Shown in pieces: positions 43,953 through 56,780 of a stretch of 64,000 nucleotides of DNA. How positions within the stretch are numbered: position 1 is the first letter of the stretch; the number at the start of each line of letters is the position of its first letter. Where the stretch lies: positions 51,266,001 to 51,330,000 of the forward strand of contig CP136891.1 of assembly GCA_034359265.1 (NCBI GenBank), in the 5' to 3' direction. This DNA comes from Canna indica. Its lineage: Eukaryota > Streptophyta > Magnoliopsida > Zingiberales > Cannaceae. Under the pieces are notes generated by a model. That model saw nothing but the letters and a program-made list of their open reading frames with translations. It searched no databases and had not been told where the DNA came from. The position numbers and the translations under genes were made by a program.

Positions 43953-44657
43953 TGAGCAGCCCGTTTGGTTGAGGAGTTATAAATAACCCTCACCTAACTC
44001 TTTTAAGACTTCTTAGAGATTTTATTGAGCATTTAAGAAGTGATTTGAGCCTTCAAAAAGATTGATTGCTGCGTCCTATTCTTTCGTCAACATCCTTCTC
44101 AAGCGCCCAGTTCTGTTCCTCAACAATGCCACGATTCAAGTTCATCTACTGGACGAGTTGAAGGTGTGAAGGCTTGGGAAAAGAGCATTGGTTCTCCTTT
44201 CAATTCTTAGCTCTTTTTCATTATATTTGAAGAGTTGTTTAAAACTTATTTTCACCTGTAATAGCTTGCTAGGTGTGCTAGAGAAACACTTAGGGTTAGA
44301 CTTTGTAGATTTGTGTTTTGCCTAGGTGAATAGGTTTGAGGAGTTCTCAAAGTGGTGAGAGTTGTGTCCTCAGTTGTATTCAAAGGGAAACACAAGTTCT
44401 ATAAAGTAGTTGGTTAGAAATCCTTGGTGATGAGCCAAGGTAGTGGAGTAGGTGGTTGGTCGAACCACTATATTTCATCGTGTTTGCATTGCTTTGAATG
44501 TTTGCTCATTATTGTTCTTGATAATTGATAACATACATTATTAAGTTACATTTGCATTCAATTTAAGTTGAAACTAAGCAAAAATAAAATTGATAAAATA
44601 GAAACAAGGGACCGACACTATTCAACCCCCCCTTCTAGTGTCAGATTTCAGACAACA
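43953..44657 (+). repeat. Sirevirus LTR fragment (family F4), 5' truncated
   Basis: Starts near cccgtttgg, has the TATA palindrome in weaker form (43969-43993), the tagtggagtaggtggttgg motif (44441-44475) and a C run before ccttctagtgt, and ends gacaaca at 44657. No primer site follows, so it is a solo or 3' LTR remnant. Confidence 0.75.
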
Positions 44658-45587
44658 ATTCATTCCATATCCAACTATAGCCTCTATTACCATCCTGTTA
44701 AAGATGATGTTAGACTAGGTTAAAGCACAAAATTCCTCAAGTAGGAATCCATGGTGACATCATGTCGGAGGACTAACGTATCACTACCATTGTGAGATAT
44801 ACTAATGATATTAATTGATGTAGTATTCTCACAGTGGGTCTGTGCAACACCATGTTCTTCAACATGTGTCTATGAATGGACTTTAATATCACATATTCAT
44901 GACCAATAAAACACGATCATCGTCAGTCAGACTGCATACTAGTCTTCATTCATTATCGTTCCAATAATAATGATCGACTAAGGACTATTTAGAACAAGAT
45001 TCCAATTACCTTAGGGATTAGAGTTTTAAGAATATTTCAATAGTTTCACGAAAGTTGTCATTTTGATAATAAAAATGCATCTTAAAATCCTAAAAAAATC
45101 ACAATAATTCTAAATCCCTAAAAAATTACAAAAATTCTAAATTGGTGAATTTTTTTGTGATTTTTTTGGAGATTTTATGATGTATTTTCATTGTCAAATA
45201 GCCACTTTCAAGAGTTTCACTTGAAACTCTTGAAACATTTTCAGCAGTTTCACAAAAGTGGTCATTCTTATCATGAAAACGCATCCTAAAATCTCCAATA
45301 AGATAGAGTATCTAGTCTTTATATAATGCAAGAAGGTAGAGTATCCGGTCTTCATGAATTCATTGCCAATGGTAATGTTATAAAAGTGCTAGTAATTTTA
45401 TCAATTACACGGATGTCAATCACGTGTAATGCCATTAAATTTATTAGATCAATGATGCAACAACCACTTCTTTAGGAGTGTTGTTTTCTGCATTGTTATT
45501 TCGAAAGTTATTACTTTATTGGTTGGGTAAATGATTGGTTTATCTAAATTCCTCAGCAAGTGGGTCGCTAGTGTATATATTACTTTA
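44658..45587. other. Copia-LTR-like sequence and foldback MITE
   Basis: No ORF. 44658-45010 looks like the continuation of the copia-type LTR. 45025-45300 is a foldback element, described separately. The rest is AT-rich with nothing recognised. Confidence 0.4.
45025..45300. mobile_element. Foldback MITE-like element with an extra arm
   Basis: Arm 1 (45041-45105, gtttcacgaaagttgtcatttt...) is repeated inverted at 45155-45220 and again directly at 45250-45298. A perfect 30-nt palindrome (45206-45235, arms TTTCAAGAGTTTCA) lies at the second arm's outer end. No ORF. Confidence 0.6.
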
Positions 45588-46735
45588 TTGGAGAATTATT
45601 TTCTGGTTCCATACTAGTTAGCGCACGACGTCCACGATCGGAAATATCCACAAAATTAAAAAATTGAAAGGGCGTTGGTCGACGTTTAGGGTTTTAGATA
45701 AATTGTAAAATCCTTATTATGATACTAAGACCCCTAAGAACCAAACCCGTAATCTGAAACTCGAACCGAAGAAAGAACTCAGCTGAAACTAAACCATAAA
45801 GTATAGGTACAATAGGTAGAGTACCTGTACTTTACGGCTGGTCGACTGAACGATCGATTGACAAGGGTTTTAAAGCCACAGAAGCCTCCGATCGAATGAC
45901 AGATCGTTCATCCGATCGATCGGCCCATCGATCGGCGATCGACCGACGGGTGGTAACGACTCTATTTCGAGCCATTGAGTAATGTTTCACCTGAGCCCAC
46001 TTCATGCCTCTATAAATATTGATGTCCCAGCCTTCCTTTGACCTCCTTGATCACTCCTAACCTTCTTAAGCCATCTTGTGATCATTCCTAAGTTTTATTG
46101 AGCAAATTCTTATTGAAACCCTAGATTTGATATCTCATCTCTTTGATTGAGCCTTACCTTCATTGTTTCATCATCAAAGGCATTAAGAGGAAGCTAAAAA
46201 TCTTGTTGTGGAGCTAAGTACTTCATTGTTTGATTTATTGCTCCATATATTGTTGTATTTTGTTGTTACTTTCATTGTATTTGAGTTTGTGTTAGACCTA
46301 GAGTTTAGGTCTTGAGATTGGGTGGTAGCCTTGGTGTTTGAGGCTTAAATCCACCGATGTAAACTTAGTTTGCTAGGGTTAGTTCTTGTTGTCCTTAGGT
46401 TTGAGGTGGGAGAGTGCTCTCGGTAGGAAGGCAGAGACTTCCAAGTGTGGAAGTGCCTTCGGTATGAGAGCGGAGACTCTCCTGTGAAAACGTCCTCGTT
46501 GTAAAGGAAACAAGATAATCTAGTAAAGCTAGTTTGAAAATCCTTAGCTGAGAGCTTAGGTAGTGGAGTAGGCATTGGGGCCGAACCACTATAAATCGTA
46601 GGCATTTAGTTGTTAAATTGATAACTTTCCTAAGTAATTTAAGAAAATATTAAAATTTGAATTAGGCGAAAAGATTTAGTTAACACACTAGTCACCACCC
46701 CCCCCCCCATCTCTAGTGTGGTCATTTCACCAACA
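45588..46735 (+). repeat. 5' LTR of N2 (F3), missing its first ~70 bp
   Basis: Begins within the F3 sequence (ttggagaattattttc) and ends catttcaccaaca before the primer site. GATCGA/CGATCG block at 45840-45960; tagtggagtaggcattggggcc at 46559-46595. Confidence 0.85.
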
Positions 46736-46789
46736 TTTGGTATCATGAGCAGGTCGTGGATTGAGTTTCACCATCTCTTCTGCACTTTG

Positions 46790-47383
46790 CCTCGATCCGA
46801 GTCGATTGTTTCTACACCTCCTAGCTTCGATGACTCGAACTTTGGTCTTTGGAAATATATGATGTACACATATTTAAAGACTAAAGGTTTTGGTGTCTTT
46901 AACATGTTAAGTTTAGAATTCATTGATCCTAAGGTTGACATGTATGCTTGGAGTGAATTAGATAAGAAAATGTTTAAGTATAATTGAGATGCCATGAATT
47001 GTATACTTTTCACATTACCAAATGGCATCCTAGAAAAAGTCATGCATTGCTCTTCGGCTTGTGATTTATGGGTCACTTTAAATGTTTTATATGATCATGC
47101 CAAAACCGAAGAGATTGACACTTTTGATGAAGATGGTGATGACAATGGTCACTCACCTACTACTAATTTTGGTTTTGATGCTCATAGTGCTTATAGTCAA
47201 AAGAACAATTCTAAGAGCCAAAAATGAAAGGTAATTTGTCATGGTTGCAAAGAAAGAAGGCATGTGAAGAAAAATTGCCCAAGCATGAAGAACAAAGCAA
47301 GGAAGAGGTAAAGTGCTTCCATCTCCACATCTCACTTATTTGAAGCACCCTCTAGCCATGACTATGAAGCCACATCCAAAGTT
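46790..47383 (+). pseudogene. gag: N2 gag, N-terminal part
   Basis: Homologous to E1 gag (STPPSFDDSNFGLWK...) but the start ATG region is deleted. There is a stop near 46985, then EKVMHCSSACDLWVTLNVLYDHAKTEE; a TGA at 47225 precedes a knuckle (CHGCKERRHVKKNC) that has Arg where Gly is usual. It is interrupted by a solo LTR at 47384 and continues in frame at 48815. Confidence 0.85.
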
Positions 47384-48809
47384 TGTTGGCCTAAGGTTTT
47401 TAACCTTGGTCTTAATCTCAATTTTGATGATAACAAACATGGAACTAATGAGTTCTTGGAGAGTTATTTTCAAGTTCCATATCAGTTAGCACACGACATC
47501 CTCGATCAGAAAAACCAAAGAAATCGGCTAGGACGCTTGTCGTCGCTCAGGTTTCGTAGGGAAGATACATTTTAGGTTTAGGGTGTCTAGTATGTATTGT
47601 AAATCCTCATGATAATACAAAGAAACCCAAAAACTAGACCCCAACCCCAAAATATGAAAAACCGACAAATTAGAAAATGACCCTAGAATTCACTAAGCCT
47701 AGGGAGCTCCTTGGAGGGCTATACAACCTAGACATTTTCTTGGCAACAAAAGTGCCGATAATTGTTCCTTAGGTAAAAACTAGATAACGAGGTATTTTAA
47801 AGGAATTTTTGGAAGCCTTTAGCATCCATATTTGAACCGAAAGATTATAAAATTTCTATTTTTGGGAAATTTGTACTAGACCCCAAAAGTTAGATTTTAA
47901 ATCTTAAGAATTTTAATTTTTTAGATATTTTTATTGAATCCAAATGGGGGGTAATAGTTATATAATATTTATGTTTTAAAATTATTCACTTTAAAACGGC
48001 TAGTTCCCTGGCCGTTGAGTTGGTTGTTTCATGCCAACTCTCCATCGCTTATAAATAGAAGATTTAGCAAGCCTTCCACCCTTTATCCAACATTCCTAGA
48101 GCCTTATTTTGGTGATCATTAAGCCTCATTGAGCAACTCTTTGGTGAAACCCTAGTTTGATATCTCATCTCCTTGAGATAGCCTTCAGGCTTCATCGATT
48201 CATTAATTTGAGGCATCAAGAGGACTACAGAGTTTCTTTTGGAGCTAAGTATTTGTTGTTTGATTTATTGCTCCATTAAGTTGTGTATTTTATTGGTTAT
48301 TTTATTGTATTTATCAAGTGTGTAAACCTAGAGTGCTAGGTTGATTGAGTTGGTGGTTGCCTTGGTGTTAAGGCTTAAATCCACCATTGTAAACTTCTTT
48401 TGCTAGAATTAGTTGAGTTGCCCTTAGGTTGAGGTGGGAGAGTGCTCTCAGTAGGAAGGCAGGATATTTCCAAGTGTAGAAGTGCCTTCGGTTTGAGAGC
48501 GGAGACTTTCCGGTGTAAAGTCCTCGTTGTAAGGAAACTAATTAATCTAGTTAAGCTAGTTAGAAAATTCTAAGCGGGGTGCTTCGGTAGTAGAGTAGGC
48601 ATTGGGGCCGAACCACTATAAACAATTGTGTTAGCATTGTTTTCTTTGTGTATCACATTGTTTATCTTCATTACTCGCTTTCGCATTTAGTCGTTGAATT
48701 GTGAATTGCCTAAGTAGTTTAAGAAAAGATTAAAACCGGATTTCGGTAAAAAGATTTAGTTAACACACTATTCACCCCCCCCCCCTCTAGTGTGGTCATT
48801 TCACCAACA
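47384..48809 (+). repeat. Solo F3 LTR with TSD AAGTT
   Basis: TGTTGGCCTAAGG...tttcaccaaca, 1426 bp, flanked by aagtt at 47379-47383 and 48810-48814. It lacks most of the GGTCGACC-rich block present in other F3 copies (the gap falls near 47985), yet retains the tagtagagtaggcattggggcc motif. Confidence 0.95.
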
Positions 48810-48814
48810 AAGTT

Positions 48815-49640
48815 TACCTCATGGTTGCAAATAATGAGATATTTTCTCCTTCACCTAGTCATGATAATGACAATGATAGTACTAGCTCTTCTAGTTCACA
48901 TGATATGTCATATGATGAGTTAGTAAGCGAATATAAGAAAGTGTATACCTTGCTAGTTAAAAAGGATAAGGAATAGAAAAAAATGAAGAAAGAAAATTTA
49001 GAGCTTAGCTCACATGTGCATGCCTTAGAATTAGAAAATGAGAAATTAAAGTCTAATCCTATTGATTCTTGCCATGATACATTGAACCTTGAGCTAAAGG
49101 CTTTGAAAAATGAAAATGTGGATTTGAAAGCTAGATTGAAGTTTAGGAATAATGATTTCAAAAATGATTTCAAAATTGAGAATGAAAAATTGAAAATTGA
49201 AAATAACATGTTGAAATCTCAATTGCATGCATTGCATAAATCTATGAATGATTTGAAAAATGAGATGTTGATTTTGAGTAGGAAAGTTAATACATCCTCT
49301 TTTAATTCTAAAAATCAAAATGTCTCATTTAGAAAACCTGAAAAGAAAATTGTTTCCCTTAAGAATGCTCATGCTTTCCATAGTTCACATGTCAAGCATT
49401 CTAATGATCCATAGCAAAAATGAAAAGAAGTTTAATGGACATTGCTTTTGTTGTGGTATTTTTGGCCATGCTATTTATGATTGTGCATTCAAGAAAAATC
49501 TAAGTGTAGCTAGGACACTTTGGATTCCTAGGCCATCTACCCCCTAAGGACCCAAAGTCATTTGAGTACCAAAAGTTTCAAGCTCTTTTGTAGGGGGAGC
49601 TACCACACAAGGGTAATTGAAATTGAAGAGTTGAAGTTGA
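48815..49640 (+). pseudogene. gag: N2 gag, C-terminal part
   Basis: A Ser/Asp-rich stretch, a long Lys/Glu/Asn-rich coiled coil (48983-49290), then zinc knuckle 2 (CFCCGIFGHAIYDC, intact) near 49440-49485 and LWIPRP. Stops at 48975, 49412 and after 49545. The frame fades out after a WVPK-like motif and no protease follows. Confidence 0.85.
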
Positions 49641-49931
49641 CCAAGAAATTGAAGGAAGGATCCTTGCATGGTTGCAACTTCAAAATTTTCACCTAGACTA
49701 GATGCCTTAGGTATAAGAATTGGCATCTAAATCACTTTGGTATCATCACCTTTTCTCTACTTGTATCTTTGAACTTGGTGTTTATGATACATGCTTAAAA
49801 TTGATTGATTTTCCCTGCTCTTAATATATTTCAAATGATTTTTGATCTTTGATTTCCGGTCTCTTCGGAGACCTATGTGGCCTATAACGGGCCTAAGCGC
49901 CCTTGCGGTTCTAAATCGTAGGCTCATTGTG
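49641..49931 (+). other. N2 post-gag non-coding region, left of CACTA 1
   Basis: Homologous to E1 1515-1808, including tcttcggagacctatg and ttgcggttctaaatcgt. The remainder is at 56505-56780. Confidence 0.85.
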
Positions 49932-50669
49932 CACTACAAAAAAAATAAGAATTTGTGGCAAAATTTTGGAGTGGCCAACAACAATTGGCTACAAAAGGTG
50001 TAATCTATGACGAAATTTGTGGCAAAATTATTTTTGTAGTTAAAAGTATAAGTTCGAACTATTTATGACAATTTTTCTAATTTTGCCACTATATTTGCCA
50101 CTAATAATTTAGTCAAGATTCAAAATTTATAGTTTTTTAAATTTATGTCAACAAAATTTGCCACTAATTCAAAATATTTTACCATGGCAAGCATTTGCGA
50201 CAAACATTTTGCAACAAGTTTGTCATAATATTTTGTGGCAAGCGTTTGCGACAACATTTTTGCCATAACGTTGTCACGATATTCTGTGGCAAATATTTGT
50301 GACAATATATTGGTCATAGATATAGAACTATTTATAGGGACAAATTACGTGTGCCATTGATGGTAAAATAATTAAAAAATAAAAAGTTTGGCAAAAATTT
50401 TCCCTCTTTTTTTTGGCCGACAAAAATAATCCCCCCGATTTTATCTATCCCCCGACTAAAAAAACTTTGACTTATAATACATGTGACCTCCTCATGTACC
50501 CCCGACTAGGGGTGAGAAAAAAAAATGATTTTTCAATTAACTTGAAAACCGGTCCGGAACCGAACCAATTTTTTTGGTTAACCACTACTAGACGGATTTA
50601 TTACTGACGAATGAAAAAATCAGTTGATAATTAAACTGACCAATTTATAATTTTTTATTTTATTTTCTT

Positions 50670-51260
50670 TACATTTTATTTTTCAACCTTTTCTAAGCCG
50701 GCCACTTAACCCGATAAAATTAATTTTAGCCTAAAATTTTCTTCCCCGCCTCTTTTTCTCGTGCCCTTCCCAAAATTTTCTTCCCCGCCTCCCTTTCCCA
50801 ATTTTTTCTTCCCCGCCTCCCTTGCCCGTGCCCTTGCTGCTCCTCTCTCGCCCCTAGCGACGCCTCCCCTTCTAGCAAACCCGACATTGCTCTCCTTGAT
50901 CTGACGTCATGCCCTTCCCTTCCTCACTTCTCGTCTCCCGCTCCAGGCGACGAACCCACCACTGCTCATCTTCGACCCCCGGCGATGCCTCCCATTTCAA
51001 CATACCTGGCGCCACTACTCCTCTCCCGCCCCTGGCGATGCCTCCGCTTCCAACAAACCTGAAGTTGCTCTCGTCTTGATCTCGCACCGTGCCCTTCCCC
51101 TCCTCACTTCTCGTCTCCCACTCCCGGCAACAAACCCACCACTGCTCGTCTTCGACCCCTGACGGAGCCTCCCATTTCACCGAACCCAACACTCTTGATC
51201 TCACCTGATCTTCCCGTGCTCGCTTGATCTCGCTTGATATTTCTGTGCGTGGAAAGGTAA
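50670..51260 (+). other. C-rich transcribed leader of CACTA 1 with 178-bp duplication
   Basis: A C/T-rich block. Bases from 50849 are repeated from 51027 (period 178 bp) with about 85% identity by eye. It ends in a donor-like gaaag/gtaagg at 51253-51262, suggesting an untranslated first exon. Confidence 0.6.
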
Positions 51261-54170
51261 GGATCTCAAAAAATTTATCTTTGGTTCAAATGGTAAAAGT
51301 TCGGTGATTGTGCTTGTTTAGGACAAGGTTATTTAAATCTAGATTTTTTCCATTGACTGATCTTTCTTGTTCTATGTTGTTTCATGCATGAGGTTATTTT
51401 TTTTATACTCCTACTTTATCATTTGGCTGGCTTTGATCCTTGCTTTGTAATGGGTAATGTAAGGTTTAATGTTTAGTTGCTTAGTTGCTTAGGGTTTAGA
51501 GTTTAGTTGCTTCCTTCCTCTATATATCATCATAGGCATTCATGTGCTGGTTTGATGTGAAAAGCACATCATGAACGTTGTTATCATCCACCAATTCAAC
51601 ATAAGTTTTCTTCAAGTTAACATTTGCTAGAAGTTGAATCTGATGACAGCATCATCAGAAACACAAGTCAACATACAACGTCCAAAAATAATTATTAGAG
51701 GAAAAAGGAGCTTCTCAGCACACAAATTCATTGCTCTATCAAAGGCATTCATGTGTGGGTTTGATGTCAAAAACATATAACTCGAAACCCCCTTTTCTAT
51801 CATCAAGTATGTGATATCTATCATCAAGCAAATTCATTTCAAGTTAAGAGACAGGGCTTTTTGTTTGAATTCTGTTCAGGTACTTAATAATGGTTTAATA
51901 TGTAAAAGAGGGTCAAAACATGGTTAAATTTAGTTTCTCGACATCAGTGCTCGGGTTGCAATAGGTTTCTTCCTATTACTATCTCCCCTTGCTTTATTAT
52001 TGTTGGATTTCTTATGGTATTATCACAATTGCCTAGATAGTGCTGGAAAAATGCAAACATTGATTTTGTTTTTCATGTCTTCTTTAGTTTAATGCAAACC
52101 ATATTTTTGTAGCCTCGCTGCTCGTCTCTTGCTCTTGGCGCCACAATTCTAGGTAAGGAACTCAAGCTTGGACTTAACATAATATCTTCACAGCAAATAT
52201 CCTGTTGATGAATGTGGTACTTATGAATTCTGAAATAGAATCTTGAAGAAGCATGCTTTGAAAGAGCTAACTTATTGCCAATTTCTTCACATATTTGTTT
52301 CGCATCTTAGCTTTTGCAAACCCTACCTTTAATTTGAATTTTAGGACTTTGTTACAATAGGAAACTTAACTTTTCAATGTAGTGGTATAAAGTTCCTATA
52401 ATCCAATTAAGGATTATGGTCTATGCAAAGTCGGTAGACTAATTTTTTTTTTTGACAATGATCCTCATGTATGGACTCTCATTGACATTAATTTGATGCT
52501 CTTAAACCTGGATAATGCGATCTTCTGATTCCTCTCCGTGAAAAGTTCATGTTTTTAGTTTTGGGCTGCGTGGTTTTACATCTCTGCTCAACGAGATCAT
52601 TGTTTTTTTACTTCTTGAGTTTGATTGTTGTTCACCAAGAACTCCAACGCTTTGGTTTCCCTAATCATGAGTTTTTTTATTTAGGGTGAGTGAATTTTTG
52701 TGTCTACGATGTTCTAGGAAATGCATCTAACACTTTTTAGGTTATAAAATGCCTAAAATTTCACTATCATTTTTTTCGAAGAGTTTCTCAGTGAAGACAA
52801 ATTGGTTGAAGCTTTTGGGTCCTACATTTGTCTTGGACGGCCGATTTCTACTACCTCTCAACATCAAGGTGAGTGAAAAATCATTTCCACCAAACTCTAT
52901 ATTCATCTTTATTTGGCATCTTTACGCTACTAATCTCTATCTTTGTTCGTCTTCTCGATGTGATTTGCTTATGACTATTTCTTCTTTAAGCAAATGTTGC
53001 TACCATTTTTCGATTTATTATGTTGTGATTGAAGAGATATTGTTAAGCTTCAATATGGGATTTTGCTCGTCGAGAATTTAAATTGGTAAAAAAAGTCAAA
53101 TATTATATACTATTTCCAGAACTATTCTGATTTTTATTTCTAGAGCTGTTTTGAACTCGTCAAGGATAAATCAAAATTATTGCTTATTTTTATCTCTTTT
53201 CAAAAATCAGAACTATTCTGATTCTATTCTGATTTCAAAAATCAGAACTGTTCTGATTATGTTCAGAAATCAGAACAGTTCTGATTTCAAAATTATTCTG
53301 ATGTCAAAACAGAATCAGAATTGTTGAACATTTCTGAAATATTGAACAGTTAAGTAGAGGATCAAGAGTTAAGTAGCAAATATTTTGAAGTTACAACATT
53401 CGATATCGATGCTGTAAAAAATATATTTTATTGAATATTTTGATCATACTATTATTTTGTAAAGTTTGGTAAATTAACATGTAATTCTAATGGATGTGTC
53501 TACGTAATGGATATTTGAATCTTTTTAATGCATATATGCATATATTTGTTAGTAATACTTATATATTTTTTGATTAAATCTTGGTTGATTAGTGGTTCAA
53601 CCCGGATTGACCCTTTGATTGGTGATCCTCTATCTCTCCTAGTTCGGTGGATGAGATGGTTGGATTGTTTGTAAGAGAAAACATCTTGTTATAATCAGCA
53701 ACCATAGTTTAGAGTTTGGTCTATGATTTAGATTTTAGAGTGACATTTTTTTTGTTTTGTATATCTTTTTTATGTTTTTATTAATTGATGTGCAATGTTC
53801 TAATACTCCAAACTCCAAATGCCCTTGTTTGAGTAGAATTTACTACATGTCCAGTTTTATATAGAATTGTTTTGAGAAGTAATTAAGTCACTACTCACTA
53901 CAGTCGAGGTTGAACAAAGAAATGACTTTTTCAGAAGTTCTGATGGGCTTATGAATTTTCTTTTTTGTAAAACTAAACCTTTGTCTTCCAAAATTTGTCT
54001 ATGAATTGTTCTGATTTCAGAACAGATTTCAAAACTATTCAAAAATTAGAACTGTTCGGATTTATTGGTCTGTTCAATTTTTACTTTTCCCATAACTGTT
54101 CTGAACTCGTCGAGGATAAATCAGAACAAACCAATAAAAATTTATCTTTAATGTATATTTTGCTCATCCT
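51261..54170 (+). other. CACTA 1 internal region without a recognised gene
   Basis: Intron-like AT-rich sequence. A weak ORF at 52749-53081 is not recognised. 53100-53345 and 54000-54130 hold clustered TCAGAAC/GTTCTGA palindromes, and a segment like gaactcgtcaaggataaatca occurs near 53152 and again near 54102. Confidence 0.5.
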
Positions 54171-54840
54171 ATTTTTATGTCAGACCAATAAAGATACAAT
54201 GGAGTGGCCTTCCATGTCCAAATTGTACTATGAAACTCACTGCAGTAAGAAGAAGAATGATTGGGTCAATGAGCAGGCTAGGACAAATTATGTAAGTTTA
54301 GTTGATATATAAGTCTCCTTATATAGTAAAATATTAGTTGCAATAGGTTTTAGATGTAATCGATTAATTTTTTGTTTTTTAGGAGGCAGCGAAGGCAATA
54401 ATTGAATCTCTAAAAGAAGCCGGCGGTGAAGTTTATGAAGATAAGATATACTCCGAGATTCTTGGACAAAAGAAAAATTATGTACGTGGTCGTGGGCCAC
54501 GACGTGGGCCGCGACCTAAGCCTGACGGGTTGAGAGTCCAACAATTAGCTGCAAAGGAGAAAGAATTGGCTGAGCGAGAGAAGGCACTGTTGTAGAAAGA
54601 GCTTCAACTTGCGAAGAAAGAAGTACTTGTGTTGAAAGAATCAATAGAAAAAGAAGTTGAGGCATTAAAGGAACAAGCAGGAAAAGAGGTTCAAGCATTG
54701 AAGGAACAAGTTGAGAAAGGAAAAATGGAAGCCGAGGAAGCATGAAAAGAGGCGGCCCTTGCAAACATTAGAGTTGAGGAGATGAAAAAATGACAAGAAG
54801 ATGTCGGCTCATATTAAAGCAACTGTGATGATATTATCGA
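54171..54840 (+). pseudogene. Ptta/En/Spm-type transposon protein fragment
   Basis: Exon with TMEWPSMSKLYYETHCSKKKNDWVNEQARTN-type sequence, donor gtaagt at 54291, acceptor tttttag at 54382, then AAKAIIESLKEAGGEVYEDKIYSEILG and YVRGRGPRRGPRP, the C-terminal signature of the plant En/Spm second protein (Transposase_24 type). A Lys/Glu coiled coil follows with stops at 54594, 54744 and 54790. The N-terminal half is missing or unrecognisable. Confidence 0.75.
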
Positions 54841-56780
54841 AACTGCCAATGCCCCTAAGGTAAGAATTTATTCCATATGTTCCAGCTCAACACACTAGTA
54901 TGATTAGTTGGTTTACATACATAGTTTGCAAACAAAACTCTGAGTATTTGGCGATGGTCAACATTTTGAGTATTTTATATTCACTTCCTTCCAATGTTCA
55001 AGCCAAGCAAGTAACTTTCTGTGAATGACATTTTTCTATCTTTCTAGATTTGGAAATGAGCAATGTTTCTAGATTGATGTCAACATTTTTTCTGTGAATT
55101 AAAAGTTCATATTTTTCTATATTTCTAGATTTAGAAAAGAGCAATGTTAGTCATTTTTATTTTTGTTAATGATTGATGCTATATAGTACTTGGTAGGGCT
55201 TGCTTGAAGGATTAGCAAATTTTACTCCCAATGATCGAATATGTTTGGCATGAATTTGATTATCAAATTATCTTTGCATCGGAGTATATTGATTTGGGAA
55301 GGTCATCCAATTGGTTCTTTTTTATGGCTATATATAGTAGGAATGATGAACATGATAGAAGAAGAATGTGAAATTAATGGATTGGTATTTGTGCTCAAGT
55401 TCAGGACCCATGCATGAATTATTATGCTATTTAGTTTTGGATTGATTTATTGTAATCACTATTGTAATATGCATATTTAGTTTCACATTAAGAGTCGCGG
55501 CCTAAATAAGACTTGATTATTGTGTACTGTTTATAATTTCTAAGTATACACAAAGCTTGCATATTTACATCATTAGGTTATAATATATTGCAATTTACTG
55601 GTTGGAACTAATGAGGCGGTGTTCTTACTTACTTTCTTTTGCAGGTGAAAAAAAAGAATAAATGAGGCGGACCTAGCAGATGTACTGTAACTTCTTTTTA
55701 TTAGGGTAGTGTTGTTTGGTTTTTTGTTGCGCACAAACTATTGTGCGTACCTATTGTAACTTCTTTTTAATGAATATTAGATAGTTTGGACTATTTCGTG
55801 TTGGTAGTCAATATTGTTTTGATGTATTTGGATTAAAATTTAACTTATTTTGGATTTATTGATGGTTGGATATGTAGGTAGTTGGTTGTATACTTGCTAT
55901 GTTGTAGGTTCTGTAATTAGCAGGTGGATTATTATATAAATGAATGATTAATTGTTAAATTTTGTGTGTTTGTGGCAAATTTATTCATCATAGATTCTCA
56001 AAGTTGTGGCAAACTCATTACATATTGTGGCAATAATCTATATTTAAAATCATGTTAGTGGCAAATTCATTTTAGCTATTAATGACAAAGGATCAAACAT
56101 ACAGTGACAAAAAAATTTATAGCAAATTAGATATTTAATGGCAAAATGTAATATAATCTTAGTGGTAAATTTTATATATTTTTTCCACAGAAAGGGTAGA
56201 ATAATGACAAATATTTATTCATAATTGGCAAAAGTTTTTGCCATAAATGATATGTGGCGTCAACAAGCCTCATTTGCCACAATAGAGTGGAGGTAGTTTG
56301 ACTTTTTCATATGCCACTAAAGAAATTGCAATTTGTGGCAATCCGCTAAAGTTCGCCACAAAAGTCAAAAATGACCTTTAGCGGCGGACCTAATGTGGCA
56401 AATAGTTGACAACCACTTTTTTGCCACTAAATCATCATTTTGCCACTGTAGGTCACTATTGTGGGAAAAATAGCTTGCCACTAATTCTAATTTTTTTTGT
56501 AGTGGTGGCCTTTCAATTTTCAACCAATAGGAAGGGCTGAAGATCTTAATTTTCAAATATTTAATATTTTGAGATCTCTTGATTCGTTTCAGATTCATGA
56601 TAATATATTTTGAAATGGATTTCAAACTATTTAGCAAAGTGGAATTTGAAAATGATACTTGATTCTTCTCTTTGATATTTGGTTTTGGTTGCTTGCTAGT
56701 AGCTTTAGTTTCATTAAATCTACTAATGAAGTCTACTTGCAAGTTGAGAATGTTAATGGAAGACTATGCTATCATAGTAA

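Larger units (their letters stand above)
49932..56504 (+). mobile_element. CACTA (En/Spm) element 1, TSD GTG
   Basis: 6573 bp. Termini CACTACAAAAAAAATAAG and the complementary CTAATTTTTTTTGTAGTG form a 29-bp inverted repeat with 2 mismatches. Target duplication GTG at 49929-49931 and 56505-56507; the empty site is in E1 at 1804-1806. Subterminal regions (49950-50320 and 55960-56480) are filled with direct and inverted TTTGTGGCAAA-type motifs. Only a Ptta-type gene remnant remains and no TNP2, so it is non-autonomous. Confidence 0.95.
45588..56780 (+). mobile_element. Second pol-less Sirevirus-type element (N2), interrupted twice
   Basis: A partial F3 5' LTR (45588-46735), primer site (tggtatcatgagc, 46738), gag split by a solo LTR (47384-48809), and the same post-gag non-coding region as E1 split by CACTA 1 (49932-56504). 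Homology to E1 stops near 56780. No pol or envelope-like ORF remains in the window. Confidence 0.82.

Noticed and set aside
50872..51204. 110-codon minus-strand ORF with internal duplication in CACTA 1
   Set aside because: Its repeat reflects the 178-bp DNA duplication; the plus-strand C-rich leader with a splice donor explains the region better.
52749..53081. 110-codon plus-strand ORF in CACTA 1
   Set aside because: No motif, AT-rich hydrophobic composition, inside intron-like sequence. Left as unassigned.
53857..54312. Possible host gene around the CACTA 1 protein remnant
   Set aside because: The motifs match the plant En/Spm second protein, and the whole region lies between the CACTA termini.
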